From contig NZ_JAFCMB010000004.1 of the NCBI RefSeq assembly GCF_018130145.1, positions 434,001 to 498,000 of the forward strand: a DNA stretch of 64,000 nucleotides, read 5' to 3'. Within the stretch, counting starts at the first letter, position 1. Each line of letters begins with the position of its first letter. Origin of the DNA: Bradyrhizobium sp. AUGA SZCCT0176 (lineage in GTDB: Bacteria > Pseudomonadota > Alphaproteobacteria > Rhizobiales > Xanthobacteraceae). Positions 44,661 to 53,646 of this stretch are shown piece after piece. The translations under genes were made by a program, and so were the position numbers. The notes below the pieces were generated by a model that saw nothing but the letters and a program-made list of their open reading frames with translations, was not told the DNA's origin and did no database searches.

Positions 44661-45419
44661 ATGACCTATTGTTGCGGAGTGCTGGTACGGGACGGTCTGG
44701 TCATGATCGCGGATACCCGCACCAATGCCGGCCTCGATAACGTCTCGACCTTTCGCAAGCTCCACATTTTCTCCAAGCCGGGCGACCGCATCATGGCGAT
44801 CGCCAGCGCCGGCAATCTGGCGATCAGCCAGTCGGTGCTCTCGACCCTGACCGAAGGCATCGAAGACCCGCATACCGGCGAGGTCGAAACCCTGATGAAC
44901 GCGCCGACCATGTTCCAGGCCGCGCAGCGCATCGGCCGCGCCATCCGCAGCGTCCACGCCACCGAAGGCGACGCGCTGCGGTCGGAAGACGTTTCCTTCG
45001 ACGTCTCGTTCCTGTTCGGCGGCCAGATCAAGGGCTCGCGGATGCGGCTGTTCATGGTCTACACCGCCGGCAATTTCATCGAATGCACCACGGACACACC
45101 CTATTTGCAGATCGGCGAGCACAAATACGGCAAGCCGGTGCTCGACCGCGCCATGCATTACGACGTCGAACTGTACGAGGCGCTGAAGACCAGCCTGATC
45201 TCGATGGATTCGACGATGCGCTCCAATCTCGGCGTCGGCCTGCCGATCGACGTGCTGGTGGTGCGCGCGGATGCCTGCGAGGCCGACCTCAACCACCGCA
45301 TCGAGGCCGGCGAGCCCTATTTCCACGATTTGCGTTCGCGCTGGTCGGCCGCGCTCCGCGCGGCGCACCAGAATATTCCAAGACCACCCTACAAGTCAGA
45401 AACAGAAACAAAGAAGTAA
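44661..45419 (+). CDS. Anbu proteasome-like peptidase
   Basis: A 252-residue member of the Anbu (bacterial proteasome homologue) family. It begins [20 protein letters not shown], so removal of Met exposes Thr as the N-terminal nucleophile. [21 protein letters not shown], with the Asp and Lys of the Ntn site, is diagnostic. Length agrees with the family. Anbu forms open helical or ring-like assemblies and is generally encoded with circularly permuted ATP-grasp, alpha-E and transglutaminase genes. Here those lie at 28.0-31.4 kb, about 13 kb away. An SDR gene starts 13 bases after its stop. Confidence 0.92.
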   Translation: MTYCCGVLVRDGLVMIADTRTNAGLDNVSTFRKLHIFSKPGDRIMAIASAGNLAISQSVLSTLTEGIEDPHTGEVETLMNAPTMFQAAQRIGRAIRSVHATEGDALRSEDVSFDVSFLFGGQIKGSRMRLFMVYTAGNFIECTTDTPYLQIGEHKYGKPVLDRAMHYDVELYEALKTSLISMDSTMRSNLGVGLPIDVLVVRADACEADLNHRIEAGEPYFHDLRSRWSAALRAAHQNIPRPPYKSETETKK

Positions 45420-45432
45420 AGGCGAGGAAACA

Positions 45433-46197
45433 ATGGCCGAAGCAACAAACAAGATCGCAGTCGTCACCGGTGCGGGCACCGGCGTCGGACGCGCGGCATC
45501 GCTAGCGCTGATGAATGCCGGCTTCACCGTGGTGCTCGCCGGGCGCCGCATGGAAATGCTGGAAGAGACCAAGAAGCTCGGCGACAATATCGGCAAGAGC
45601 CTGTGCGTTTCCGCCGACATGACGAGCCCGGCCTCGATCGCCGCCCTGTTCGACAAGGTCAAGGAAACCTACGGCCGGCTCGACGTGCTGTTCAACAATG
45701 CCGGCATGGGCGCGCCGCCGGTGAACTTCGAAGATCTCACGCTTGAGCAGTGGCAGGCGGTGGTGAACACCAACCTCACTGGCCCCTTCCTGTGCACCCA
45801 GCACGCCTTCCGCATCATGAAGGACCAGAACCCGCGCGGCGGCCGCATCATCAACAACGGCTCGATCTCGGCGCATGCGCCGCGGCCGTTCTCGTCGGCC
45901 TACACCTCGACCAAGCACGCCATCACCGGTCTCACCAAGGCCACCAACCTCGACGGCCGCATGTACGACATCGCGGTCGGCCAGGTCGATATCGGCAATG
46001 CCGCAACCCCGATGACCGACCGCATGGTCGCCGGCCCCGGCGTGATGCAGCCCGACGGCACGATGAAACACGAGCCGCGCATGGACGCGAAAGCGGTCGG
46101 CGACGCGGTGGCCTACATGGCCGGCCTGCCGTTAGACGCCAACGTGCTGTTCATGACGGTCATGGCAACCAAGATGCCGTTCGTCGGGCGGGGCTAG
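45433..46197 (+). CDS. Short-chain dehydrogenase/reductase
   Basis: A 254-residue classical [11 protein letters not shown] at 12-19 binds NAD(P); NNAG follows; NGSIS contributes the catalytic Ser; and Tyr157-x-x-x-Lys161 (YTSTK) is the catalytic pair. Substrate unknown. ATG 45433 follows GGCGAGGAAACA and lies 13 bases from the Anbu stop, so the two are probably co-transcribed. That is an unusual partner for Anbu. Confidence 0.9.
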   Translation: MAEATNKIAVVTGAGTGVGRAASLALMNAGFTVVLAGRRMEMLEETKKLGDNIGKSLCVSADMTSPASIAALFDKVKETYGRLDVLFNNAGMGAPPVNFEDLTLEQWQAVVNTNLTGPFLCTQHAFRIMKDQNPRGGRIINNGSISAHAPRPFSSAYTSTKHAITGLTKATNLDGRMYDIAVGQVDIGNAATPMTDRMVAGPGVMQPDGTMKHEPRMDAKAVGDAVAYMAGLPLDANVLFMTVMATKMPFVGRG

Positions 46198-46210
46198 CCA
46201 AATCCACCGT

Positions 46211-46356
46211 CGTCGTCCCGGCCTTGAGCTCAGATGCGCAATTGCGCATCGGGGGACCCATACTCCGCGGCGGTGATTGGGTAACGAGGCCTCTACCATT
46301 CGCGTTCTCATCGAGAATGCACGGCGTATGGGTCCCGGCTCAAGGCCGGGACGACG
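46211..46356. repeat. Palindromic repeat, family III, with inserted 18-bp palindrome
   Basis: Left end CGTCGTCCCGGCCTTGAG; right end TATGGGTCCCGGCTC followed by AAGGCCGGGACGACG. Where the copy at 21477 reads GAGCCGGGACCC, this one carries GAG, then CTCA-GATGCGCAATTGCGCATC-GGGG, then GACCC, so the palindrome (46233-46250) interrupts the repeat. It lies between the convergent SDR and MFS genes. Confidence 0.8.
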
Positions 46357-46374
46357 TGGTGATGGGTCGTCCGC

Positions 46375-47598
46375 CTACTCCAGCTTCTCCACATCGCGCA
46401 GCGTCGGAAACAGCTTCATCCACAATAGCGCGATCGCAATCGTGCCGACGCCGCCGAGCACGGCGGCCGGCATCGCGCCGAACAGTGCCGCGGTGACGCC
46501 GCTTTCGAACTGGCCGAGCTGGTTTGACGCGTTGATGAACAGGAAATTGACCGCGCCGACCCGGCCGCGCATGTCGTCGGGCGTTGCGAGCTGCACCAGC
46601 GAGAAGCGGATCACCACGCTGACGACGTCGGCGGCGCCCAGCACCACCAGTGCCAGCACCGACAGCCACATCCAGTGCGACAGCGCAAACACCACCGTCG
46701 CCACGCCGAACACGATCACGGCCTGAAACATCCGTATTCCGACGCGGTGGTTGATAGTGTGGTGCGCGAGGAACGCGGTCATCAGCAGCGCGCCGATCGC
46801 GGGCGCGGCGCGCAGGATGCCAAGACCGAGCGGGCCGGTCTGAAGGATATCGCGCGCATAGATCGGCAGCAGCGCCGTGGCGCCGCCGAGCAGCACCGCG
46901 AACAGATCGAGCGAGATCGTGCCGAGGATGGCCGGGTTGTTGCGGACGAATTTGACACCGGCAAAGATATCATCTGATGTCGCGGCATCCCGCACAACGG
47001 CCGGCTGTATCAGCCGGATCGCGCCCATGATTGCGGCCCCGAACAGCAAAAACGCCGCCATGACCCCGTAGGCCGCACTGGGTGCGAGGGCATAGGCCAG
47101 CCCACCCAGCGCGGGACCGGCGATGGTGGCGATCTGCCCCGCGCCGCTCGAAACCGCGGTGGCGCGCTGCAGCGAGCCTTTCGGCGCGATCAGCGGCAGC
47201 AGTGCAGCCAATGCCGGGCTTTCGAAGGCCCCGGCTATACCGAGCACAAAGGACGCAATGAAGATCTGCGTCACGTTAAGAATGCCCGCATAGGCGCCCC
47301 AGGCCAAAAACAGCGCCGTCAGCCCCTCGGCGATCTGGCAGAGTTGCACCACCCGTTTGCGTTCGTAGCGGTCGGCGGCATGGCCGGCCACGAACAGAAA
47401 CAACGCCGTCGGCAGGAATTGAACCAGTCCGATCATGCCGAGATCGAATGCGCTGCCGGTCATATCGTAGACCTGCCAGCCGATGGCGACGGCCCCGATC
47501 TGGCTGGCGAAGCGCGACAGGCTGCGCGACAGCAGAAACGACAGGAAAGAGGGATGCCTGAGCAGATCGCCGGCGCCGACAGGCATCAGGGAAGACAT
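46375..47598 (-). CDS. MFS transporter (EntS-like MFS_3 type)
   Basis: A 407-residue major facilitator with 12 predicted helices. FASQIGAVAIGWQVYDMTGSA at the first helix and AGHAADRYERKRVVQ (motif A between helices 2 and 3) are typical of the MFS_3 group, which includes the enterobactin exporter EntS. VQLATPDDMRGRVGAVNFLFI is a second family marker. Cargo unknown. It is divergent from the nupC-type gene and ends near a family III repeat. Confidence 0.88.
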   Translation of the reverse strand: MSSLMPVGAGDLLRHPSFLSFLLSRSLSRFASQIGAVAIGWQVYDMTGSAFDLGMIGLVQFLPTALFLFVAGHAADRYERKRVVQLCQIAEGLTALFLAWGAYAGILNVTQIFIASFVLGIAGAFESPALAALLPLIAPKGSLQRATAVSSGAGQIATIAGPALGGLAYALAPSAAYGVMAAFLLFGAAIMGAIRLIQPAVVRDAATSDDIFAGVKFVRNNPAILGTISLDLFAVLLGGATALLPIYARDILQTGPLGLGILRAAPAIGALLMTAFLAHHTINHRVGIRMFQAVIVFGVATVVFALSHWMWLSVLALVVLGAADVVSVVIRFSLVQLATPDDMRGRVGAVNFLFINASNQLGQFESGVTAALFGAMPAAVLGGVGTIAIALLWMKLFPTLRDVEKLE

Positions 47599-47767
47599 GG
47601 TGAGGCCGGTATCCTGCTTCTCGAAGCGTGAGCCGTGGCCCCGCTTGCATCGTTGATTACGCCGTGAACGACCCTGGTCCCCCTGTCAATGGCCGGCGGC
47701 GAAGGGCTGCCCGGCATTGCGCTTGCAAGTCCCCCGCTGCCATAATCGACCGGGGGACTTTGAGATC

Positions 47768-49018
47768 ATGCTGCAACTGCAATCGGCTTTCGGCGTGCTG
47801 GCGTTGCTGGCGATCGCGTGGGCGCTCGGCGAGAACCGCCGCGCGGTGTCATGGCGGCAGATGGCGATCGGGCTTGCGGTCACCGTGCTCACCGCGCTGG
47901 TGCTGCTCAAGCTGCCGCTGGTCGCAAAGGCGTTCGGCGCCATCAATGACGCGGTCAATACCATCGCCGCGGCGTCCCGCGCCGGCACCTCCTTCGTGTT
48001 CGGCTATCTCGGCGGCGGCACGCTTCCTTTCGACCTCAAGGCGCCGGGCGCCGATTTCATCCTGGCGTTTCAGGCGCTGCCGATCATCCTCGTCATGAGC
48101 GTCCTGACCACACTGCTGTTTTATTGGCGGGTGCTGCCGCCGATCGTGCGCGGCATGGCGTGGCTTTTGGAACGCACGCTCGGCGTCGGCGGTGCGGTCG
48201 GCCTTTCCGCCGCCGCCAACATCTTCCTCGGCATGGTCGAGGCGCCGCTGTTCATCCGCCCATACCTTTCGCAACTCACCCGTAGCGAATTGTTCATGGT
48301 CATGACCGGCGGCATGGCGGGAATCGCCGGCACCGTGCTGGTGCTCTACGCCACGTTTCTGGCGCCATTGATCCCGGACGCGGCCGCGCATTTCGTCATT
48401 GCCTCGGTCCTCGGCGCACCCGCGGCGATCCTGGTCAGCCTGATCATGGTGCCGGAGACGTCGGACAAGCGGACTGGCGGAATGCTGGCCGCTCCCGATA
48501 CGGAGGTGAAGAGCACCATGGATGCGATCGTCAGGGGCACCACTTCCGGACTGGAGCTGCTGCTGAACATCATCGCGATGCTGCTGGTGCTGGTAGCATT
48601 GGTCTATCTCGCCAACGCCATCCTCGGCCTGTTGCCCGAGATCGGCGGCGCGAAGATTTCGCTGCAGCGGCTGCTCGGCTATCTGATGGCGCCGGTATGC
48701 TGGCTGTTGGGCCTGCCGTGGTCGCAGGCGATCACGGCGGGAAGCCTGATGGGCACCAAAACCGTGCTCAACGAGTTGATCGCCTATGTCGATTTATCGA
48801 AGCTCGGTCCTGATGCGCTCGATCCGCGGTCGCGGCTGATCATGCTCTATGCGATGTGCGGCTTTGCCAACTTCGCCAGCCTCGGCATCATGATCGGCGG
48901 CCTCGGCACCATGGCGCCCGACCGCCGCGAAGAAATCAACGCGCTCGGGCTGAAGTCGATCGTATCGGGCACGCTGGCCACTTGCCTGATGGGCGCGATC
49001 GTCGGGGTGATGAGCTAG
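47768..49018 (+). CDS. nupC: Concentrative nucleoside transporter (NupC/CNT family)
   Basis: A 416-residue nucleoside:cation symporter. The CNT signature block is intact: GLSAAANIFLGMVEAPLFIRPYL, followed by MTGGMAGIAGTVLVLY, and near the C-terminus SLMGTKTVLNELIAY with CGFANFASLGIMIGGL. It would import nucleosides. ATG 47768 follows GGGGGACTTTGAG; the upstream frame has no ribosome site. The last 63 bases of the gene are partly duplicated at 49386-49447. Confidence 0.93.
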   Translation: MLQLQSAFGVLALLAIAWALGENRRAVSWRQMAIGLAVTVLTALVLLKLPLVAKAFGAINDAVNTIAAASRAGTSFVFGYLGGGTLPFDLKAPGADFILAFQALPIILVMSVLTTLLFYWRVLPPIVRGMAWLLERTLGVGGAVGLSAAANIFLGMVEAPLFIRPYLSQLTRSELFMVMTGGMAGIAGTVLVLYATFLAPLIPDAAAHFVIASVLGAPAAILVSLIMVPETSDKRTGGMLAAPDTEVKSTMDAIVRGTTSGLELLLNIIAMLLVLVALVYLANAILGLLPEIGGAKISLQRLLGYLMAPVCWLLGLPWSQAITAGSLMGTKTVLNELIAYVDLSKLGPDALDPRSRLIMLYAMCGFANFASLGIMIGGLGTMAPDRREEINALGLKSIVSGTLATCLMGAIVGVMS

Positions 49019-49159
49019 GACGCGCACGCCGCTTCATCGTTGGAATTCGCTGTGTGAGGTTCGCTGTGTGAGGCTCCTCACAGCGACAACGAGCCGCACC
49101 GGCTACTCTGCGACAGTGACATGAGGGAACGCCTTCCCAAACGATTCCAGGAGAGTGAC

Positions 49160-49339
49160 ATGAACAATCAAATCCGGGACCTTGGTCCAACGAAGCCGAG
49201 CAACGAACGCGCCAAACGTTCGCTCATTGACGTCGAAATGGAACTTGGCGAAGAGGAATTGTCGAACGTATCCGGCGGCAGCTTGCATTTGACGTGCGCA
49301 AAGGGACAGCATTTTGCGACGGGCAGGATCACCTGTTGA
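49160..49339 (+). CDS. Small peptide with double-glycine leader (RiPP/bacteriocin-like precursor)
   Basis: A 59-residue protein. The N-terminal part is charged and ends MELGEEELSNVSGG, the pattern of double-glycine leader peptides (acidic helix, E-L-x-x-V-x-G-G). Cleavage after GG would release SLHLTCAKGQHFATGRITC, 19 residues with two cysteines. ATG 49160 follows CAGGAGAGTGAC, an excellent ribosome site, so the gene is probably real despite its size; the earlier in-frame start at 49121 is not needed. No modification enzyme or C39-peptidase transporter is adjacent. It lies between two copies of the nupC 3' end. Confidence 0.65.
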   Translation: MNNQIRDLGPTKPSNERAKRSLIDVEMELGEEELSNVSGGSLHLTCAKGQHFATGRITC

Positions 49340-49385
49340 ATGCAGACGTCCCCATGCGCCATGCTGATGGCGCTATCGCGCCAAA

Positions 49386-49447
49386 TCGATCGTGTCGAGC
49401 AACCCGACCACCTGCCTGATGGGTGCGATCGTGCGGTTGTGAGCTAG
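49386..49447 (+). pseudogene. Duplicated fragment of nupC 3' end
   Basis: 62 bases matching 48956-49018 (about 83 percent over the first 47 bases). The reading frame is preserved as SIVS...TCLMGAIV, then shifts by one base to a TGA that still abuts the TAG of the original. There is no upstream part of nupC here, so it is a non-functional fragment. Confidence 0.75.
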
Positions 49448-49605
49448 CGGGCAATGGCAAAAATCGACGAGGTGTGGCATACTTCACATGCAGATACTTC
49501 ACCTCGCATTACGGTTACGCTGAAGTACAGGATATCCAGCAGCCCGAGCGACGAAGACCGCCGCACCTATCGTCGCCGACGACCGCGAACGGAGGCGCAG
49601 GGACA

Positions 49606-50424
49606 ATGCAGGACACGATGCGGCTATACCGCACGCTGTTTGGTACGCGCGCGTATGTCCGCTCGCTATGCGAAGGCGCCGCCTTCCTCACTGCCAGCAG
49701 CATCGCGATCTTCGCCGCCGTCACCTATGCCACGGTCCATGCCAGCAACCACGTCACCGATTTTGTGCTGAGCCGCGTCGGGCCCTACAACGTCCGCTTT
49801 CTGTTCATCTACGGTACGTTCACGGCCTTCGTCATCACGGCGGGGCTGCTGGCCTGGCGGCCGAACCGGTTGCCGTTCGCGCTGAAGGCCACGGCGCTGT
49901 TCCTGGTGGTCCGCGCCGTCTTCGTGGCGCTTACCCACATGGCGCCGTCGCCGATCGACCCGCAGCAGCCGGCGCCGTTTTTCAATTCCATTTTTTACGG
50001 CAGCGATCTCTTCTTTTCCGGTCACACCGGAATGCCGTTCCTTGCGGCGCTGGCGTTCTGGCACATCGTGCAATGGCGGATATTCTTTCTCGCGCTGACC
50101 GCGTTCTTCGGCGCGATCGTGCTGCTCGGCCACTATCACTATTCGATAGACGTGCTCGCCGCACTGTTCATCACCCACGGCGTCTTTCAAACATCGCGCT
50201 GGCTATTCAGCCGCGACTACGCGTTGTTTCGCTCCACCGAAAACCAGGCGGTGCAACGGCCAAAGCGGGGAGTTCGCAAGCGTGTCGAAAAATGGGTCGA
50301 GGAGCACAGTCCAAAGCGCCCGACATTGGTCCCCGTCGACGGAACCGCACGTGCGTCTGAATCGTTCGCGCTGCACGCCGTCGGTGAAGACCCCGACGAT
50401 GGCACAGGCCATCGTCGGAGATGA
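49606..50424 (+). CDS. PAP2-superfamily membrane phosphatase/transferase
   Basis: A 272-residue membrane protein with about six hydrophobic segments. GSDLFFSGHTGMPF (phosphatase motif with His) and GHYHYSIDVLAALFITH (second catalytic His and Asp) are the PAP2_C motifs seen in sphingomyelin-synthase-like and related lipid phosphatases. The C-terminal 70 residues are soluble and basic (KRGVRKRVEKWVEEHSPKRP). It may act on lipid phosphates or transfer headgroups. ATG 49606 follows GGAGGCGCAGGGAC. Confidence 0.82.
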   Translation: MQDTMRLYRTLFGTRAYVRSLCEGAAFLTASSIAIFAAVTYATVHASNHVTDFVLSRVGPYNVRFLFIYGTFTAFVITAGLLAWRPNRLPFALKATALFLVVRAVFVALTHMAPSPIDPQQPAPFFNSIFYGSDLFFSGHTGMPFLAALAFWHIVQWRIFFLALTAFFGAIVLLGHYHYSIDVLAALFITHGVFQTSRWLFSRDYALFRSTENQAVQRPKRGVRKRVEKWVEEHSPKRPTLVPVDGTARASESFALHAVGEDPDDGTGHRRR

Positions 50425-50455
50425 TCAATGGGCGCCCTCACAGATACCGCCCTCT

Positions 50456-51523
50456 CTACTCCGCGCTGCTGACCAGTTTCATCCGCGGCTTCACCGCCTC
50501 GATCATGCCCTGATAGGTGTTGACATAGTCGAGCGCCATTCGGCGAGCCGTAAAGCGCGTCTCGAAATGCGTGCGAATGGCCTGGCGATCCAGTTCCCCG
50601 AGCCGCCCGACATCAGCGACCGCGCTGATTTCATCCTCGACGATGAAGCCGGTCTTTCCGTCGTCGATGATTTCAGGAACCGATCCACGGTTGTAGGCGA
50701 TCACGGGCGTGCCGCAGGCCATGGCCTCGATCATCACGAGGCCGAACGGCTCCGGCCAGTCGATCGGCAGCAGCAGCCCGATTGCCCCGCTCAGGAAACC
50801 GGCTTTCTCGTGGTCCCCGATTTCGCCGATAAACTCGACCAGCGGATTAGCCATCATCGGCTTGATGATCGCATCGTAATATTCCTGGTCCGCGCGATCG
50901 ACCTTCGCCGCGATCTTGAGCGGGATACCGCAGCGTATCGCGATCCTGATCGCCCGGTCCACGCCCTTCTCCGGCGCGATACGGCCGAGGACGGCAAGAT
51001 AGCTCGGCTTCACGACTTGGGGCGTCAGCAGATTTTCCGGCAGGCCATGATGGATGGTGCGGATGAAATTCGCCTGCGGCACCGGACGCCGCTGCGCATT
51101 CGAGATCGAGACCAGAGGTATCGACGAAAACGTCTTGAACAACGGTTGATGTTCGGGAAGGTCCAGCCGCCCATGCAGGGTGGTCAGGAACGGCGTCGGT
51201 TGCCGTGCGAACAGCGAAAAAGGGTAGTAGTCGAGGTGGAAGTGAAGAAAGTCGAATTCTTCGTCGTCGCATTTCTGCCTTACTCGCTCGAGCATCAGCA
51301 TGTGCAGCGCGTTGGCGTCGCGAACCGATCCATCCAGCCTCAGCGCCTTCGGCCATGCGGCCTCTAACTTTCCGGATGTTCGGGAATCGCCGCTGGCGAA
51401 TAGCGTGACCTCGTGGCCCAGAGCGACCAGTTCCTCGGTCAGCCAATAGACGACACGTTCGGTGCCGCCATACAGCCTGGGCGGAACAGCCTCCGTCAAC
51501 GGAGCAACCTGCGCGATGCGCAT
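50456..51523 (-). CDS. Glycosyltransferase family 4
   Basis: A 355-residue GT-B glycosyltransferase. The N-terminal MRIAQVAPLTEAVPPRLYGG followed by TERVV is the UDP/ADP-sugar-type GT4 opening; the C-terminal domain has LGRIAPEKGVDRAI and the nucleotide-sugar binding EPFGLVMIEAMACGTPVIAYNRGSV with the E-x7-E pattern. ATG 51523 follows AGGAGGTTGTTAGG. It is divergent from the ABC exporter. Acceptor unknown; the nearby debranching-type enzyme suggests glucan metabolism, by context only. Confidence 0.88.
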   Translation of the reverse strand: MRIAQVAPLTEAVPPRLYGGTERVVYWLTEELVALGHEVTLFASGDSRTSGKLEAAWPKALRLDGSVRDANALHMLMLERVRQKCDDEEFDFLHFHLDYYPFSLFARQPTPFLTTLHGRLDLPEHQPLFKTFSSIPLVSISNAQRRPVPQANFIRTIHHGLPENLLTPQVVKPSYLAVLGRIAPEKGVDRAIRIAIRCGIPLKIAAKVDRADQEYYDAIIKPMMANPLVEFIGEIGDHEKAGFLSGAIGLLLPIDWPEPFGLVMIEAMACGTPVIAYNRGSVPEIIDDGKTGFIVEDEISAVADVGRLGELDRQAIRTHFETRFTARRMALDYVNTYQGMIEAVKPRMKLVSSAE

Positions 51524-51823
51524 CCTAACAACCTCCTGATCTCTGACTCTGCTTTGAAAGCCCTCAGCCCCTCGTGGCGCGGCATCGCCAAGTCGGGAAC
51601 GTTTACGCACCTGCGAAGTTCCAAGATGATGCGCACTTCGCGCACACTGTCGTCTTGCTCATGACATCACATGTGATCAGGCTCTTCGGACCGACCTTGC
51701 TGCGGAATTGTTGTGCAGATGAGGCGCAGCTGCGTCCTCGGGATGATCCTCATCAAGACCGGCTCCCGGCAATCGGCGATCCGCTAGGGATTCTCGTTTA
51801 TCTCCAACAGGTTTAACAGGCAC
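51524..51823. promoter_or_regulatory. 300-bp divergent region between glycosyltransferase and ABC exporter
   Basis: No supported gene. It contains a perfect 12-bp palindrome ATCACATGTGAT at 51666-51677, a possible operator. The promoters of both flanking genes should lie here, but I could not assign boxes reliably. Confidence 0.4.
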
Positions 51824-53587
51824 ATGGACAATCTTTCGGGATATGCAAACCGCCCTTTCCACTTCGTCATGCGCTATCTGCGTCAGCGGCGCACGTCGCA
51901 TCTGGTGATATTGGTCGCGGTTGTTGCCGCCGTTGCCTGCTCGGTCGGCACCCAATACGGCGTGAAGTATCTCGTCGACGCCCTCGCCGCCGGACCGGCG
52001 CATAGCGCCGGTGTATGGCTGGCATTCGTTTTTCTCATAGCGCTGATTGGTTCCGACGTTTTGCTGTGGCGGATCGCGAGTTGGACAGCGAGCTTCACCT
52101 TTGTCGGCGTCACCGGCGATCTGCGCCGCGACATGTTCCGCCATTTGACCGGGCATGCCCCGAGCTATTTCATCGATCGGCTGCCGGGCATGCTGACAAG
52201 CCGGATCACCGCCACTTCGAATGCCGTCTTCACGGTGGAGAACATGTTCGTATGGAACGTGTTGCCGCCCTGCATCGCCACAATTGTGGCAATTGCTCTG
52301 ATTGGAACCGTCAGCCTGCCGATGGCCGCCGGCATGGTCGTGATCGCAAGCGTGGTCCTCATCGCCATGTTCCGGATCGCGGCCGCTGGCAAGCCGTTAC
52401 ATGACGACTACGCCCACAAGGCCGCCGCCGTTGACGGCGAAATGGTCGACGTCATCAACAACATGCCGCTGGTGCGAGCCTTCTGCGGGCTCGACCATGA
52501 GCACAACCGTTTCGACAACACCGTCGACCGCGAATTGACCGCGCGAGGCCGAAGCCTGCGCTATCTGGAAAAGCTGCGGCTCATCCATGCGGTGATCACG
52601 CTGGCGTTGACGGTGGCCCTTTTGTACTGGGCGGTCACGCTATGGCAGAGCGGCAAGGCCACGACCGGCGACGTGGTGCTGGTCTGTACGCTCGGCCTCT
52701 CCATCCTGCACGCGACCCGCGATCTTGCGGTAGCGCTTGTCGATGTCACCCAGCACACGGCACGGCTCTCGGAGGCGATCGCAACGCTGCTGCAGCCGCA
52801 TGAACTGCGCGACCATCCCGAGGCCGAACCGCTGATCAAGAGCGGTGCGGCCATCACCTTCAGGAACATCTCGTTCGGATATCCCGGCGGTGTCCAGGTG
52901 TTCGACAAATTCAACCTGAATCTCAACCCCGGACAGCGCGTCGGCCTGGTCGGCCAGTCCGGCGGCGGCAAGTCCAGCCTGTTCGTGCTGCTGCAGCGCT
53001 TCTACGACGTGGACAAAGGCAGTATCACCATCGACGGCCAGGATATCTCGCGCGTCACCCAGCAAAGCCTGCGCGAGGCGATCTCGGTGGTGCCGCAGGA
53101 CATCTCGATGTTCCACCGCTCCATCATGGAGAACATCCGCTATGGCCGCCCAACGGCGACCGACGACGAGGTTTTACGCGCGGCGATCGCGGCGCGGTGT
53201 GACTTCGTCGAAAATCTGCCCGACGGCCTTGCTACCATGGTCGGCGATCGCGGCGTCAAGCTCTCCGGCGGCCAGCGACAACGCATCGCGATCGCGCGCG
53301 CGTTTCTAAAGGACGCGCCGATCCTGCTGCTCGACGAGGCAACTGCCGCGCTTGACGGCGAATCCGAAGAGGCCATCCGCGATGCGCTCGGCCGCCTGAT
53401 GCGCGGCCGCACCGTGATCGCGATTGCGCACCGTCTCGCGACGCTGCGCAATTTTGACCGCGTCGTGATGCTCAAGGATGGCAAGGTCATCGAGGATGGT
53501 CCGCCCGACCGCCTGATGCGTGAAACCGGCCCGTACCGGCAGCTAGTGACCCAGGAAATGAACCGTCTCGCGATCCACGCAGCCTGA
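51824..53587 (+). CDS. ABC exporter, fused membrane and ATPase domains
   Basis: A 587-residue half-transporter that works as a dimer. The N-terminal ~330 residues form six membrane helices of the ABC_membrane type. The ATPase has Walker A GQSGGGKS at 377-384, Q-loop VVPQDISMF, signature LSGGQRQR at 480-487, Walker B ILLLDEAT and the H-loop AHRLATL. The layout is that of lipid or glucan exporters (MsbA/NdvA-like). There is no C39 peptidase domain at the N-terminus. Cargo unknown. ATG 51824 follows CAACAGGTTTAACAGGC, a weak ribosome site. Confidence 0.88.
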   Translation: MDNLSGYANRPFHFVMRYLRQRRTSHLVILVAVVAAVACSVGTQYGVKYLVDALAAGPAHSAGVWLAFVFLIALIGSDVLLWRIASWTASFTFVGVTGDLRRDMFRHLTGHAPSYFIDRLPGMLTSRITATSNAVFTVENMFVWNVLPPCIATIVAIALIGTVSLPMAAGMVVIASVVLIAMFRIAAAGKPLHDDYAHKAAAVDGEMVDVINNMPLVRAFCGLDHEHNRFDNTVDRELTARGRSLRYLEKLRLIHAVITLALTVALLYWAVTLWQSGKATTGDVVLVCTLGLSILHATRDLAVALVDVTQHTARLSEAIATLLQPHELRDHPEAEPLIKSGAAITFRNISFGYPGGVQVFDKFNLNLNPGQRVGLVGQSGGGKSSLFVLLQRFYDVDKGSITIDGQDISRVTQQSLREAISVVPQDISMFHRSIMENIRYGRPTATDDEVLRAAIAARCDFVENLPDGLATMVGDRGVKLSGGQRQRIAIARAFLKDAPILLLDEATAALDGESEEAIRDALGRLMRGRTVIAIAHRLATLRNFDRVVMLKDGKVIEDGPPDRLMRETGPYRQLVTQEMNRLAIHAA

Positions 53588-53646
53588 ATCGCGGCTCGAA
53601 TTGAGACACAGTCAGATCGGCGTCGCGGCATGCGGAGCGGTATCCG

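Noticed and set aside
51824..53587. ABC exporter as the dedicated C39-type processor of the GG-leader peptide
   Set aside because: Its N-terminus goes straight into membrane helices with no Cys-protease domain. It could still export the peptide, but not cleave the leader in the known way.
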